The notes: generated by a model from the sequence alone, not told the origin. Counted from the first letter of the stretch, positions 32,756 through 45,031 are shown. The stretch is 64,000 nucleotides of DNA from Sulfuricurvum sp. (GCA_028718525.1 JAQULP010000006.1:40458-104457); one strand, 5' to 3'. Program-made: numbers and translations.

Positions 32756-32764
32756 GAGTCTTTT

Positions 32765-33832
32765 ATGAAAATTACCGTTGAGAAGTCGGTTTTAGAAAAT
32801 ATTCTTCTACACCTTCAACCTTTTTTAGAAAAAAAAGATACATCCCAAATAACCTCTCATATATTTCTAAGCACGGATGGAAGAACCCTTACAGCCAAAG
32901 CTACCGATTATGAGATCGGATTGGTTATACAAACCAACTCGGTAAGTGTAGATGAACCGGGATCTCTAACGGCTAACGGTAAAAAACTCCTTGATATTAT
33001 CCGTATTCTCAAAGATGAGGAGATTGATTTAACGCTCGACAAAGATACTCTTCACATTCATCAAAAACGTTCAAATTTTAAACTCCCTACCTACAAAAGT
33101 TCCGAATTTCCATCATTCCCGACAACTGACGGAAAACCCAATATCATTATCAATTCCCATGTTTTAATTGAATCCCTTAAAAAAATAACGCCTGCAGCCG
33201 ATACCAATAATCCGAAATTTGAATTAAACGGTGCGCTTATCGATATTAAAAGCAATCAGATCAATTTTGTGGCTACCGATACCCGTCGTTTGGCATTGGT
33301 TCACATCGACAGCCAAAATGATGCAGAACTTTCAATCATTGTCCCTAAAAAAGCAATTATTGAAATTCAAAAACTTTTTAACGACAATATTGAGATCTAT
33401 TACGACAATACCCATCTCATTATCAAATCCGATGATTCACTTTTCTATACCAAACTGATCAACGGCAAATTCCCGGATTACAACCGTATTATCCCAAGAG
33501 AAGCACATCGTACGATTCAATTGCCGAAAAGCGCCATAGTGACGGCGATCAAACAAATTACGACGATCTCCAATGATTTGAAACTCACATTCCAAAAAGA
33601 TGCTATCCTTTTTGAGAGTTTAAGCGATGATAATATTGAGGCTAAAACAGCGGTAGAAATTGAAAACGGATTCGACACACCATTTATTCTCGCTATCAAC
33701 AGCCGTTATATCTTAGATTTTTTATCTCAAGTCAACAGCACTGAATTTACCCTCGAAGCAAATGAATCAAATCAGCCATTTGTAATCAAAGATGCAAATT
33801 TTAAAACGATCGTTATGCCGATCGTTATCTAA
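32765..33832 (+). CDS. dnaN: DNA polymerase III beta sliding clamp
   Basis: MKITVEKSVLENILLHLQPFLEKKDTSQI; LNGALIDI, FVATDTRRLALV; C-terminal MPIVI. Confidence 0.96.
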   Translation: MKITVEKSVLENILLHLQPFLEKKDTSQITSHIFLSTDGRTLTAKATDYEIGLVIQTNSVSVDEPGSLTANGKKLLDIIRILKDEEIDLTLDKDTLHIHQKRSNFKLPTYKSSEFPSFPTTDGKPNIIINSHVLIESLKKITPAADTNNPKFELNGALIDIKSNQINFVATDTRRLALVHIDSQNDAELSIIVPKKAIIEIQKLFNDNIEIYYDNTHLIIKSDDSLFYTKLINGKFPDYNRIIPREAHRTIQLPKSAIVTAIKQITTISNDLKLTFQKDAILFESLSDDNIEAKTAVEIENGFDTPFILAINSRYILDFLSQVNSTEFTLEANESNQPFVIKDANFKTIVMPIVI

Positions 33833-33845
33833 ATTTATTTCTCCG

Positions 33846-33878
33846 TTCACCCTGAGCTTTGTCAAAGGGTGAATTTTC
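33846..33878 (+). terminator. Terminator hairpin after dnaN
   Basis: TTCACCC…GGGTGAA followed by TTTTCT; resembles the widespread CCTGAGCTTGTCGAAGG-type hairpin. Confidence 0.6.
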
Positions 33879-33973
33879 TCCAATAAACTTTTAAATCCAT
33901 TATCTTCAGTCAGTTTTAGTATAATTTTTAATAACCAAAAAATATCAATAATTAATTTAAATATGGAGATTTA

Positions 33974-34912
33974 ATGTTCAATGGCATAAAAGATTCGATA
34001 AAAGCTAAACTTTATGATTTTGCTTATACACCGTTTATGAGTTCGTATGTCATATCGTGGATATTATTTAATCATAAATATTTACTTGTTTATTTTAGTG
34101 GGAGCACCCTTGATAATAAACTTCAGTATTTGGAAAAATGTCATATAGAATTTTTGTTTCCACTGTATATTGCATTGATTTATGTCTTTATCTATCCTGC
34201 ATTAGCACTGATATTTTATTATGCAACACTTTGGTATAACAAACAATCTATGGCGATTAAACAGCGTATTGAAGATGAAACCCCAGTAACGCAGGAACAA
34301 GCTCGTGAACTTAAACATGAACATTATAAGTTAGCTGATGAACGAGATAAAGCACTCGATAAACTCAAAGAGAAGGAAAAAGAACATACTGAAGTTTTAG
34401 AAAATGCTCTTAAACCTTTACAAAATGAAATTGAAGCCTATAAAGTTGCCGCTAATGTTTCAAATACAATGATTGATTCTTTAAAAGCTGAAAGAGAAGA
34501 TATGATAATGCAACATGATACAGCAACAAATACTTACAAAAAAACAATTAGTGAACTTGAGCAACAAATTACTAATTTGAAATTACCAGCATATGTCGTA
34601 GCTAATGACCCAGTAATATTAAAAGAACCCATAAAAAATATTCCTATTCCATTAGCTTCAACACCAAAAGAAGATGATCGAACAAAAATTTTGAGATTTT
34701 TTTATGAAAGTAACTATAAAACTAAATTACGTAGTAATGTTCTTGATGCTATTGTTGATACAACCAAAATGGCACGACCAAAAGCTACAATTATCTTAGC
34801 TGATTTAATCAAAGAAAATATTTTACTTTCCGATCAATATGATTATATTTCGATTACAGATATTGGCAATAAAACGCTACTAAATTTATTTGATAAATCA
34901 ATCGAAATTTAG
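33974..34912 (+). CDS. Membrane-anchored coiled-coil protein of unknown function
   Basis: Two N-terminal TM segments (YVISWILFNHKYLLVYF; FLFPLYIALIYVFIYPALALIFYY), long coiled coil, C-terminal winged-helix-like region. Confidence 0.65.
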   Translation: MFNGIKDSIKAKLYDFAYTPFMSSYVISWILFNHKYLLVYFSGSTLDNKLQYLEKCHIEFLFPLYIALIYVFIYPALALIFYYATLWYNKQSMAIKQRIEDETPVTQEQARELKHEHYKLADERDKALDKLKEKEKEHTEVLENALKPLQNEIEAYKVAANVSNTMIDSLKAEREDMIMQHDTATNTYKKTISELEQQITNLKLPAYVVANDPVILKEPIKNIPIPLASTPKEDDRTKILRFFYESNYKTKLRSNVLDAIVDTTKMARPKATIILADLIKENILLSDQYDYISITDIGNKTLLNLFDKSIEI

Positions 34913-34922
34913 AGAGATGTTG

Positions 34923-36593
34923 ATGACAAACGCAGAACTGCAAAATTTATTTAATACTCTTCTCTTTCAACCTGAAAATGAAATTGTTGAGTTCAAAGAA
35001 GCAAAAAATACTTATGATTTTTCAAAGCTTGGTAAATATTTTTCAGCTCTTTCCAACGAAGCCAATTTACACGGACAATCTTATGCGTGGCTTATTTTTG
35101 GGGTTATTGATAAAACACGAGAAATTATTGGATCAAATTTCCGTTTACAGCGTTCTGATTTAGACAGTCTCAAAGGTGGAATTGCCAATAAAACAACAGG
35201 CAGAATCACATTTATTGAAATTTACGAGCTAATTGTAAATAACAAACGAATTGTGATGTTTCAAATACCTGCTGCGCCTAAAGGTTTACCAATAGCCTTT
35301 GATGGTCATTATTACGGTCGGGATGGTGAAGAACTATTTGCCCTCAATTTAGAAGAGATTGAACGTATTCGATCACAAGCTACACAGGAAGATTGGAGTG
35401 CTGCTATCGTTGAAAATGCAACTTTTGAGGATTTAGATGATGATGCACTACAAGTCGCTCGGCAAAAGTTCAAAGAAAAACATATCAAAGATAAATATTA
35501 TGACCAAATTGATAGTTGGACAATAGAACAGCTTTTGGATAAAGCTAAGGTAACTGTAGGAGGGAAAATTACCCGTGCTGCTTTGTTGCTGTTAGGCAAT
35601 GCAGGTGCAGTTCATAAACTTTCTCCTCACCCCGCTCAAATTACATGGAAATTGGAAACTGAAGAGCGTGCGTATGAACATTTCAATCCACCTTTTTTGC
35701 TAACGACTACAAAAGTTTATCAACAGATCCGTAATATCAAACAAAAACTTTTTCCACGCAATCAATTGATTGCCACTGAGGTTATGAAATACGATAACCG
35801 TGTTGTCCTTGAAGCTTTGCACAACTGCCTTGCTCATCAAGATTATTTACAAAATGGGCGTATCCTTGTAACAGAAAGAGTAGATCGTTTGATTTTCGAA
35901 AATGCTGGTGGTTTTTTCGAAGGAGTCGCGGAAGATTACTTTACGGGAGAAAAAACACCGGGAAAATATCGTAATCCTTGGTTGGCAAATGCAATGGTAG
36001 AATTGGGGATGATCGATACAATGGGATACGGTATTCATACGATGACCGTTGAACAAAAAAATCGTTTTTTCCCACTCCCTGATTATAGCAAATCGGATAC
36101 GAATAAGGTTGTTTTAGAAATTTTTGGACATTCACTGGATGAAAATTATTCTCTTCTTTTACTGGAAAAAAAGGAACTGGATATCACAACGATCATTTTA
36201 CTGGATCGAGTCCAAAAACGTCTCCCTATCTCTGATGAATCTGCAACCCGTTTAAAGAAAGTGAAACTAATTGAAGGGCGTAAACCGCATTACATCATTG
36301 CTGCTCATATTGCAGAAGTTACAGGACAAAAAGCTGAGTATATAAAAACAAGAGGATTAGATGATCAACATTACAAAGTTTTAATTATTGATTATCTTAA
36401 AAAATTCAAAAAGGCAAATAAAAGCGAACTCACTAATTTCATTTTAGATAAGCTACCTGATATTTTAGATGAGCAACAAAAACAAAATAAGATTAGAAAC
36501 ATTTTATATGCTATGTCTAAAAAGGACAAAACTATCGTGTTTTCTGGGTCTTCTCAAAAAGGCGTATGGATTTTATCAGATAAAAAAATTTAG
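34923..36593 (+). CDS. AlbA_2 (Schlafen-like) DNA-binding / GHKL ATPase domain protein, copy 1
   Basis: NEIVEFKEAKNTYDFSKLGKYFSALSNEAN…LIFGV; EALHNCLAHQDYLQNGRI; NPWLANAMVELGMIDTMGYGI; start MTNAELQ at about 34923. Confidence 0.75.
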   Translation: MTNAELQNLFNTLLFQPENEIVEFKEAKNTYDFSKLGKYFSALSNEANLHGQSYAWLIFGVIDKTREIIGSNFRLQRSDLDSLKGGIANKTTGRITFIEIYELIVNNKRIVMFQIPAAPKGLPIAFDGHYYGRDGEELFALNLEEIERIRSQATQEDWSAAIVENATFEDLDDDALQVARQKFKEKHIKDKYYDQIDSWTIEQLLDKAKVTVGGKITRAALLLLGNAGAVHKLSPHPAQITWKLETEERAYEHFNPPFLLTTTKVYQQIRNIKQKLFPRNQLIATEVMKYDNRVVLEALHNCLAHQDYLQNGRILVTERVDRLIFENAGGFFEGVAEDYFTGEKTPGKYRNPWLANAMVELGMIDTMGYGIHTMTVEQKNRFFPLPDYSKSDTNKVVLEIFGHSLDENYSLLLLEKKELDITTIILLDRVQKRLPISDESATRLKKVKLIEGRKPHYIIAAHIAEVTGQKAEYIKTRGLDDQHYKVLIIDYLKKFKKANKSELTNFILDKLPDILDEQQKQNKIRNILYAMSKKDKTIVFSGSSQKGVWILSDKKI

Positions 36594-36623
36594 ACAAGCT
36601 TTGATGACTTTTAGACAAGCTTT
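36589..36623 (+). repeat. 14-bp direct repeat TTTAGACAAGCTTT, two copies at 21-bp period
   Basis: Copies at 36589-36602 and 36610-36623, straddling the stop of the AlbA_2 copy 1 gene. Confidence 0.85.
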
Positions 36624-36664
36624 TTTAGTAAAACCTTCTTTTTAGTTTAACTACGGTAAAATAA

Positions 36665-39013
<2,349 letters not shown>

Positions 39014-40387
39014 ATGGTATATATTGAGCAGGTAGAACGTTCGCGCCGTTTCCGACTGGCACTCCGGATGGGGCTGCCGATATTTTTTTTAACGATAATC
39101 GCATTTTTTTCTTTGCTGAATGAAGAGAGTATCGTCTCATTTATCTCCTTTTCGCTTATCCTTTTGGGCGTTATCGTCTATTTTATCTTCTATTTGATCT
39201 ATCAAAGCAGCAGAGAAACCATAACCGATCCGGTCACCCACACTTTTACCCAGGAATATTTTCTTTCGCTTTTAAAAAATCAGAAGGGGGTAAAAACCCT
39301 ATTGATGATCTCTCTTGAAAACCTGTGGTCGATTAACGAACGCTACGGGGTGAAAAACGGCGACGGTGCATTGCATAATATCGTTAAAAAACTGGACCAG
39401 TTTTTTCGGGAGAAAGGATTTGATAAACTCCCTATAAGCCGCTATAAGGGGGGAGATTTTTTACTCTTTCTGCCGGGTGAAAAAGATCAATATCTATCAC
39501 TTCTCGAACTTTTTTTAACCAAATATCAAAATCATGTCGATAATGAGATTGAAATACGGCTTGAAGCGGTCATGATTGATTCGCGGCTGTCTGACGATAT
39601 CGAGTTATTGATCAGCCGTTTGTATGAACTCCACAACGATCGCATTACCACCGAAAAAGAGGACTTTTATTCGATCAACGAGCTTGAAAATGAGATTGTG
39701 GAAGCACTCGAAAAAAAAGAAATTTCTATCGGGTTTTGGCCGGTATGCTGTGATGATTATCCGGTATTCAACACAACGGTTAAACTCATCGATTCAAAAG
39801 GGCGGTTTATTCACCAAAGCCGATACATACCGGTTCTTAACCGATTGTACAAAATGAGACATCTTGAGAGTGAAGTTCTTGAAAGAATAGGGGGATTGTG
39901 TACGGAACAGAACCGTAATTTTATTTTAACGATCTCTTCCGTTACCCTGAGAAATCCCCATTTTTTTGAACAAGCCGTTACCTTGTTTGAACGTTATCCG
40001 CTTGCACGCCATAAAATCACCCTTATGTTTGAAGAGAAAGAGTATTGTCATCAACTGGAGCGTTTTGCACAGCTGATAGCCCATTATCGCAAGGCAGGAT
40101 ATAAGATTGCTATGGACCGGTTGGGTGGATTGCAGACAACGCTTTTGTATCTGAAAGAGCTGGAAATCGACATTGTCCGGTTTGATCCCCTTTATACCCG
40201 CCATATAAAAGAGGCCGGATATCAAAATCTGCTTCAGGGACTTAATCTCAGTGCCCATTTATGCGGGGCAAAAACCTGGATGCCGATGATTGAAGATGGG
40301 TATACCGACAATTTGGCAAAATCGCTGAAAATTAATTATCGCGAGGGAAATTATCTGGGTAAAATTTTAACCGTCGATCAGCTTTAG
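39014..40387 (+). CDS. Degenerate GGDEF-EAL domain protein
   Basis: Two N-terminal TM; YKGGDFLLFLPG; EAL-like domain IGFWPVCCDDYPVFNTTV… lacking the EAL triad; ATG abuts the gyrB stop. Confidence 0.75.
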   Translation: MVYIEQVERSRRFRLALRMGLPIFFLTIIAFFSLLNEESIVSFISFSLILLGVIVYFIFYLIYQSSRETITDPVTHTFTQEYFLSLLKNQKGVKTLLMISLENLWSINERYGVKNGDGALHNIVKKLDQFFREKGFDKLPISRYKGGDFLLFLPGEKDQYLSLLELFLTKYQNHVDNEIEIRLEAVMIDSRLSDDIELLISRLYELHNDRITTEKEDFYSINELENEIVEALEKKEISIGFWPVCCDDYPVFNTTVKLIDSKGRFIHQSRYIPVLNRLYKMRHLESEVLERIGGLCTEQNRNFILTISSVTLRNPHFFEQAVTLFERYPLARHKITLMFEEKEYCHQLERFAQLIAHYRKAGYKIAMDRLGGLQTTLLYLKELEIDIVRFDPLYTRHIKEAGYQNLLQGLNLSAHLCGAKTWMPMIEDGYTDNLAKSLKINYREGNYLGKILTVDQL

Positions 40388-40435
40388 CCTATGTGAAACA
40401 AAATAAATAACGGATAAAAATTAAAAAGGAAAAAC

Positions 40436-40825
40436 ATGAAATACGGAGAACAGATTGTTGAAAATTTTGACATCGAAAAAGATTTTGAAATTTGGCCGAA
40501 TCAGCATGAACGCGATTATGTGATTAAAGTGACGCTGCCGGAGTTTACCTGTCTCTGCCCGCGCAGCGGTTATCCCGATTTTGCGACGATTTACGTCGAA
40601 TATACTCCGGATAAATGGGTTGCCGAACTCAAAGCTATCAAACTCTATATTAATTCGTTCAGAAACCGCCATATTTCGCATGAAAACAGTGCCAACGAGA
40701 TTTATTCCACCTTCGAACAAAAAATCGCTCCTAAGCGCTTAAAAGTGGTTGCCGATTATTATCCGCGCGGAAATGTACATACGGTTGTAGAAATCGATAG
40801 CGAAAAAATGGAACTTTCACGTTAG
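40436..40825 (+). CDS. queF: NADPH-dependent 7-cyano-7-deazaguanine reductase
   Basis: TCLCPRSGYPDFATIYVEYTPDKWVAELKAIKLYINSFRN…SHENSANEI. Confidence 0.95.
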   Translation: MKYGEQIVENFDIEKDFEIWPNQHERDYVIKVTLPEFTCLCPRSGYPDFATIYVEYTPDKWVAELKAIKLYINSFRNRHISHENSANEIYSTFEQKIAPKRLKVVADYYPRGNVHTVVEIDSEKMELSR

Positions 40826-40833
40826 AAACGGCG

Positions 40834-40927
40834 GAGGTTTCTCCCGCATCCGAAAGATGCGGGTAGCTTTAGGGGATTTCAAAAGAGAAACCTCTCCTTG
40901 CCTTCCAAACCGGCAAAGCCGGTTTGG
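40834..40927. other. Strongly structured intergenic element
   Basis: GAGGTTTCTC(40834-40843)/GAGAAACCTC(40885-40894) enclosing CCCGCATC/GATGCGGG, then CCAAACCGGC-AAA-GCCGGTTTGG (40905-40927). Confidence 0.7.
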
Positions 40928-40941
40928 GTGCGTAACATCAG

Positions 40942-42879
40942 TTAAAATTTATAGGTGTAGGTAAGATTGAAATTCCGTCCCCAATACTGAGGGATCGTAT
41001 TGCTTCCGTTCGTGTAATTGAGGTTTGGGGTATATACCTGTTCATCCAAAATATTATCCAGATAAAGGGATAAGAGCGAATGCTCTTTTTTTCCGATTCC
41101 CCACATTTTAGCTGTATCTACAATGACGTTTGCCGTTAGCATGGTGTAGGCGGCGGGTTTTGGATTGCGCAATGCGGCACCGTTCGTCACCGTTAAATCC
41201 GTCGATTCTCCGATATAGCTGTTAAAGAGGGCAATATTCATACCGTTGATCCCTCCATACGAACCCCCCAGCTTGGCCATGATATTCGGGGCGAAAGTGC
41301 TGTCTTCAATGCCGCTGTCCGTTTTGTTGACCTGATAGCTGAAATTACCCAAAATATTGAATCCGTTATCCGTTTCGACACGGCCTTCAAACTCTATCCC
41401 CTGAAAATGGACATGCCCCTGATTGATAAACGTTGTCGGCGAACCGGAAACCCTTACGATCAGATTATCCAGAAGGGTATCGTAAAGGGCAACGGAAAAA
41501 TAGCGTTTAGCGGTTTGGTAAATGAGCTGCGCATCGTACGTCGTTGCTTTTTCCGGATCAAGCAAAGGGTTCCCTTTGAGTGTCGGAGCGTTGATTTTTG
41601 CCTCTTGGAGATTGGCAGAGCGGTATGCCTCGCTATACAGAAGTTTGACCCACCAATTATCTCCGAATCCCTGAATAAAACCGAATCGGGATGAGAGATC
41701 GGTTGGGGTATCTTCAGGCTTATTCAACTGTATCCCCGCAATTATCTTTTGTTTCGGAGTAAGCATATAATCGATTTGCGTGTAAACGCTTTTGCTGTTG
41801 AGGGAAGAGGCGGGAAATCCTATATCAAACTCGGTTTTGTAATGCGATGCATTGGCGCCGAAAAGTAAATTTAGATTGGTGTCGACGTTACCCCGAACGA
41901 TCACTTCGCTCATATCATAATGGTCTTCGTAATGGTTCCGTCCGCCTGATTCGCTGATTTGCCAGTCAAAGTCGGCATTGTTAAGGGAGTAATTAAACGA
42001 GACGTCCCAACCGCTGGTAATATCATGGAGATATCCGATATCGAAATAATGCCGTTTTTTATTCATAGGCGAGGAGGGGAGCTGGAAATTGGAACCGCCG
42101 CTGTCTTGCGTGTTATGCATAATCATCGTATTGAGGGTCAATCCTTTGTAATTACCGTTGATGACGATATTATCGCTGTTTTGACCCATATCATAGATTC
42201 CGGGAAGATTATCTTTATCGATGACGCCGTTGACACTGTCTCCATCCGCACGAATCGAATTGATGCCGATGTTAAAGGTATAATCCTTTCCTCCGCTCAA
42301 ACTTGAGAGTTGAAGTTGACGGCGGTTAAAACTCCCCGCCCCGAGGTCGACACGAGTTTCATTAATCGATTTGTGGGCATCTTTGGTAACGATGTTGATA
42401 ACTCCGGCCATTGCATTGGTACCGTAAATAACGGAACCGGGACCTCGTATGACTTCGATGCGGTCGATCATTGCAAGGGGAAAACCGAGATAAATATCGA
42501 AATTAAAACCCCCGTCCGTCCCGTCATGTATCGGCCGGCCGTTGAGAAGGACAACTTCCCACCCCTCTTGGTGGGCTCCGTTCATTGCCCGTATCGATGT
42601 TTTGTTATTCGGGCGTTGGTGAGAACTGAGTATTTGCATTCCGACGAGGCGATCAATGACATCACCCAGCGTTTTGGCTCCGTATTGATGAATTTCCTGA
42701 GAGCTGATAACGGTGATAACACCGGGTGCCAAATGCTGGCTCTCGTCACGCCGAGAGGTACTGGTTACCTGAATATCGAGGAGATCCTGAAGGCTTAATG
42801 GGGACAAATCCGGTTGGTCTTCGGCAGTGAGTAAGGAACATGCCAATATCCCTGTCAGAAAAATATTTTTCATAACCAA
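40942..42879 (-). CDS. TonB-dependent receptor
   Basis: Plug domain VISSQEIHQYGAKTLGDVIDRLVGMQI, VEVIRGPGSVIYGTNAMAGVINIVTK; C-terminal NLTYTYKF. Confidence 0.92.
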   Translation of the reverse strand: MVMKNIFLTGILACSLLTAEDQPDLSPLSLQDLLDIQVTSTSRRDESQHLAPGVITVISSQEIHQYGAKTLGDVIDRLVGMQILSSHQRPNNKTSIRAMNGAHQEGWEVVLLNGRPIHDGTDGGFNFDIYLGFPLAMIDRIEVIRGPGSVIYGTNAMAGVINIVTKDAHKSINETRVDLGAGSFNRRQLQLSSLSGGKDYTFNIGINSIRADGDSVNGVIDKDNLPGIYDMGQNSDNIVINGNYKGLTLNTMIMHNTQDSGGSNFQLPSSPMNKKRHYFDIGYLHDITSGWDVSFNYSLNNADFDWQISESGGRNHYEDHYDMSEVIVRGNVDTNLNLLFGANASHYKTEFDIGFPASSLNSKSVYTQIDYMLTPKQKIIAGIQLNKPEDTPTDLSSRFGFIQGFGDNWWVKLLYSEAYRSANLQEAKINAPTLKGNPLLDPEKATTYDAQLIYQTAKRYFSVALYDTLLDNLIVRVSGSPTTFINQGHVHFQGIEFEGRVETDNGFNILGNFSYQVNKTDSGIEDSTFAPNIMAKLGGSYGGINGMNIALFNSYIGESTDLTVTNGAALRNPKPAAYTMLTANVIVDTAKMWGIGKKEHSLLSLYLDNILDEQVYTPNLNYTNGSNTIPQYWGRNFNLTYTYKF

Positions 42880-42941
42880 CCTTGTGTAGAGTATTAAAGG
42901 TAATCATAACACTTTTTTTGAGAAGCAGCGTAAAAAAGAGG

Positions 42942-44495
42942 TTATTTATCGTTAACTAACTGCAAAGGGAGCATAATGGTAAAAATTACCCCTTTATGGC
43001 GTTCACTTTGAAGGGTTATGGTCCCATGAAGTTTTTGGGTAATCAGATTGTAGACGATATTAAGACCGAGCCCTGTCCCTCCCGCATTGCGTTTGGTTGT
43101 TGTAAACGGCTCGAAAGCGGTAGTTTTCATCTTATCGTCCATGCCGATGCCGTTATCGCTATAGGATAAGAACAGTTTGTTTTCGACGATTTTAAAACGG
43201 ATGGTGATGGTTGCATTCGTAATGGTTTCATCAAAACCGTGCAAAATCGAATTTTGGATGAAGTTGGTAATAATCTGGGCAAATACGCCGGGATACGATG
43301 TAAGGGTAAGGTCCCGATCTCCGTCGATGATGACGGTTACCGGTATTTTTTTGAGTTTATTATGAAAGGTGAGAAGGATTTCATCAAGGTATTCATAGAG
43401 ATTGAATTCTTGTTGATCTTCAACGCTTTGATCGACGGAAATACGTTTAAAGCTTCGGACCAGATTGGCGGCTTGATTGATACTTTTCAGGAGAAGATGG
43501 GCTGTTTCATTCAAGATATGAAGTTTGTGTTCCATTACCGACTTTTTAAGGGTCCCTTCGTCCATTTGGCGAAGGAGCTGCTGGGTTTCCCTTTCAATTA
43601 TGGAACCGCCTGTGATTGCATTGCCCAGAGGGGTATTGACTTCATGAGCAACACCGCTGACAAGATTCCCCAAAGCGGCCATTTTTTCAGATTCTATCAA
43701 TTGTAGTTGTGCCTTTTTGAGGGTTTCAAGAGAGTTTTGAAGCTCTTGCGTCCGCAAAGCGACACGCGATTCCAAATGGGTTGTTAACGATTCGGTATCA
43801 CTGAGAAGATGGTTAAACGCATTGTAAAGATAGGCAATCTCATCGTCTTTATCGTATTGGACGCGAAGAGAGTAGTTGTTGTATTGGGAAACCTCTTTGG
43901 CCGCTTCGGTTAAAGCAAGAATCGGGTGGAGGATTTTTTTGCTCAATATGCGTGAGACAATGTAGATAAAAAGGATGAGGATAGAAGAAAACAGGGTTAC
44001 GGCTTTTGTCAATTCGAGAATAAAAGAGGTAATACGGTCCGTTTTTTTCTCAATATAGAGATAGCCGAGTACTTGGTTGTTTTGCTTGATTTCAAGGGTG
44101 GTTTTGAGTTTACCCAGTTTCCAAGGCAACCAGCTATGCAAATCATATCGTGATCCCAGTGGCAAGATAATCTCGGGAATTACTTGATGGGCAGGGTTGT
44201 AATAGGTTACGGGAATTTTGTCGGGATTATAGACAACGGCTAAAAGTATATTCGGATTTTCGTGCAATTGGCGCATATTGGCACTGATACCCTGCACATC
44301 GAAAAAAGCCATAGGGGCCGTTACCAGATCGGCAACCAGCCCTGCTTGCAATTGGCTTGCATGGAGATAGGACTGTTTTTCATGGTTGATGCTGTACCAA
44401 GCTTGGAATAACGTTACGAAAACAATGATAAATAGACTTGTGCCAACGAGAGAAAGGACCATTTGGGAGGTGATGGAGTGTTTATTGATTCTCAT
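42942..44495 (-). CDS. CHASE8-like sensor histidine kinase
   Basis: Periplasmic region with CHASE8-like layout, HAMP, ALGNLVSGVAHEVNTPLGNA, GTGLGLNIVYNLITQKLHG. Confidence 0.87.
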   Translation of the reverse strand: MRINKHSITSQMVLSLVGTSLFIIVFVTLFQAWYSINHEKQSYLHASQLQAGLVADLVTAPMAFFDVQGISANMRQLHENPNILLAVVYNPDKIPVTYYNPAHQVIPEIILPLGSRYDLHSWLPWKLGKLKTTLEIKQNNQVLGYLYIEKKTDRITSFILELTKAVTLFSSILILFIYIVSRILSKKILHPILALTEAAKEVSQYNNYSLRVQYDKDDEIAYLYNAFNHLLSDTESLTTHLESRVALRTQELQNSLETLKKAQLQLIESEKMAALGNLVSGVAHEVNTPLGNAITGGSIIERETQQLLRQMDEGTLKKSVMEHKLHILNETAHLLLKSINQAANLVRSFKRISVDQSVEDQQEFNLYEYLDEILLTFHNKLKKIPVTVIIDGDRDLTLTSYPGVFAQIITNFIQNSILHGFDETITNATITIRFKIVENKLFLSYSDNGIGMDDKMKTTAFEPFTTTKRNAGGTGLGLNIVYNLITQKLHGTITLQSERHKGVIFTIMLPLQLVNDK

Positions 44496-45031
44496 TTGAG
44501 TCCCCCGCCTGTCGGCTCAATGACGGTAGCGAAATTAAGGAGTTTATAGCTGACGTTGAGATTGGCTTTTTCAAGGTTACGCTGGTTGATAACAAAACGA
44601 AACGAGTTGTTTTGTAAAAAGAATCCGATCATTGCCCCCCTTTTGGCATCATTATCGTCATCACTGATAATAAGGACATTGTTTTTTTGGAGTGCATTTA
44701 AAAGGGTTTCGTTTTGATGGGGTTTGGAACCCCTGTAATAAAGGATATCGCATTTTAACATCGCTTCGCTCGATGCTCCGGCATCGAGCGAAATGACTTT
44801 TAACGGCCGGTTATTGAAGAGGCGGTTTGAATAGGTTTTTTGAAGGGATTGGGCAAAAGAGTCGTCATTGTAAACACAAACGGTATACGTTTCGATCGGT
44901 TTCGGCCATTGGATGAACATGCTGAAACGTTCGAGATAGGCCGATTTAATGCTCTCTTCGGAAAGTGCGAATAACGAAACCGTCTGAAAAAAGAGTAAAA
45001 AGGCGGCGGTAAAAATTTTTAAAAATTGCAT
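44492..45031 (-). CDS. YfiR family (DUF4154) periplasmic protein
   Basis: Signal peptide; YLERFSMFIQWPKPIETYTVCVYNDDSFA; IGFFLQNNSFRFVINQRNLEKANLNVSYKLLNFA. Confidence 0.85.
   Translation of the reverse strand: MQFLKIFTAAFLLFFQTVSLFALSEESIKSAYLERFSMFIQWPKPIETYTVCVYNDDSFAQSLQKTYSNRLFNNRPLKVISLDAGASSEAMLKCDILYYRGSKPHQNETLLNALQKNNVLIISDDDNDAKRGAMIGFFLQNNSFRFVINQRNLEKANLNVSYKLLNFATVIEPTGGGLK

Noticed and set aside
33846-33873. TTCAC/GTGAA cores after dnaN as extra DnaA boxes
   Set aside because: They form the two arms of a T-tailed terminator hairpin, so the match is explained by that structure
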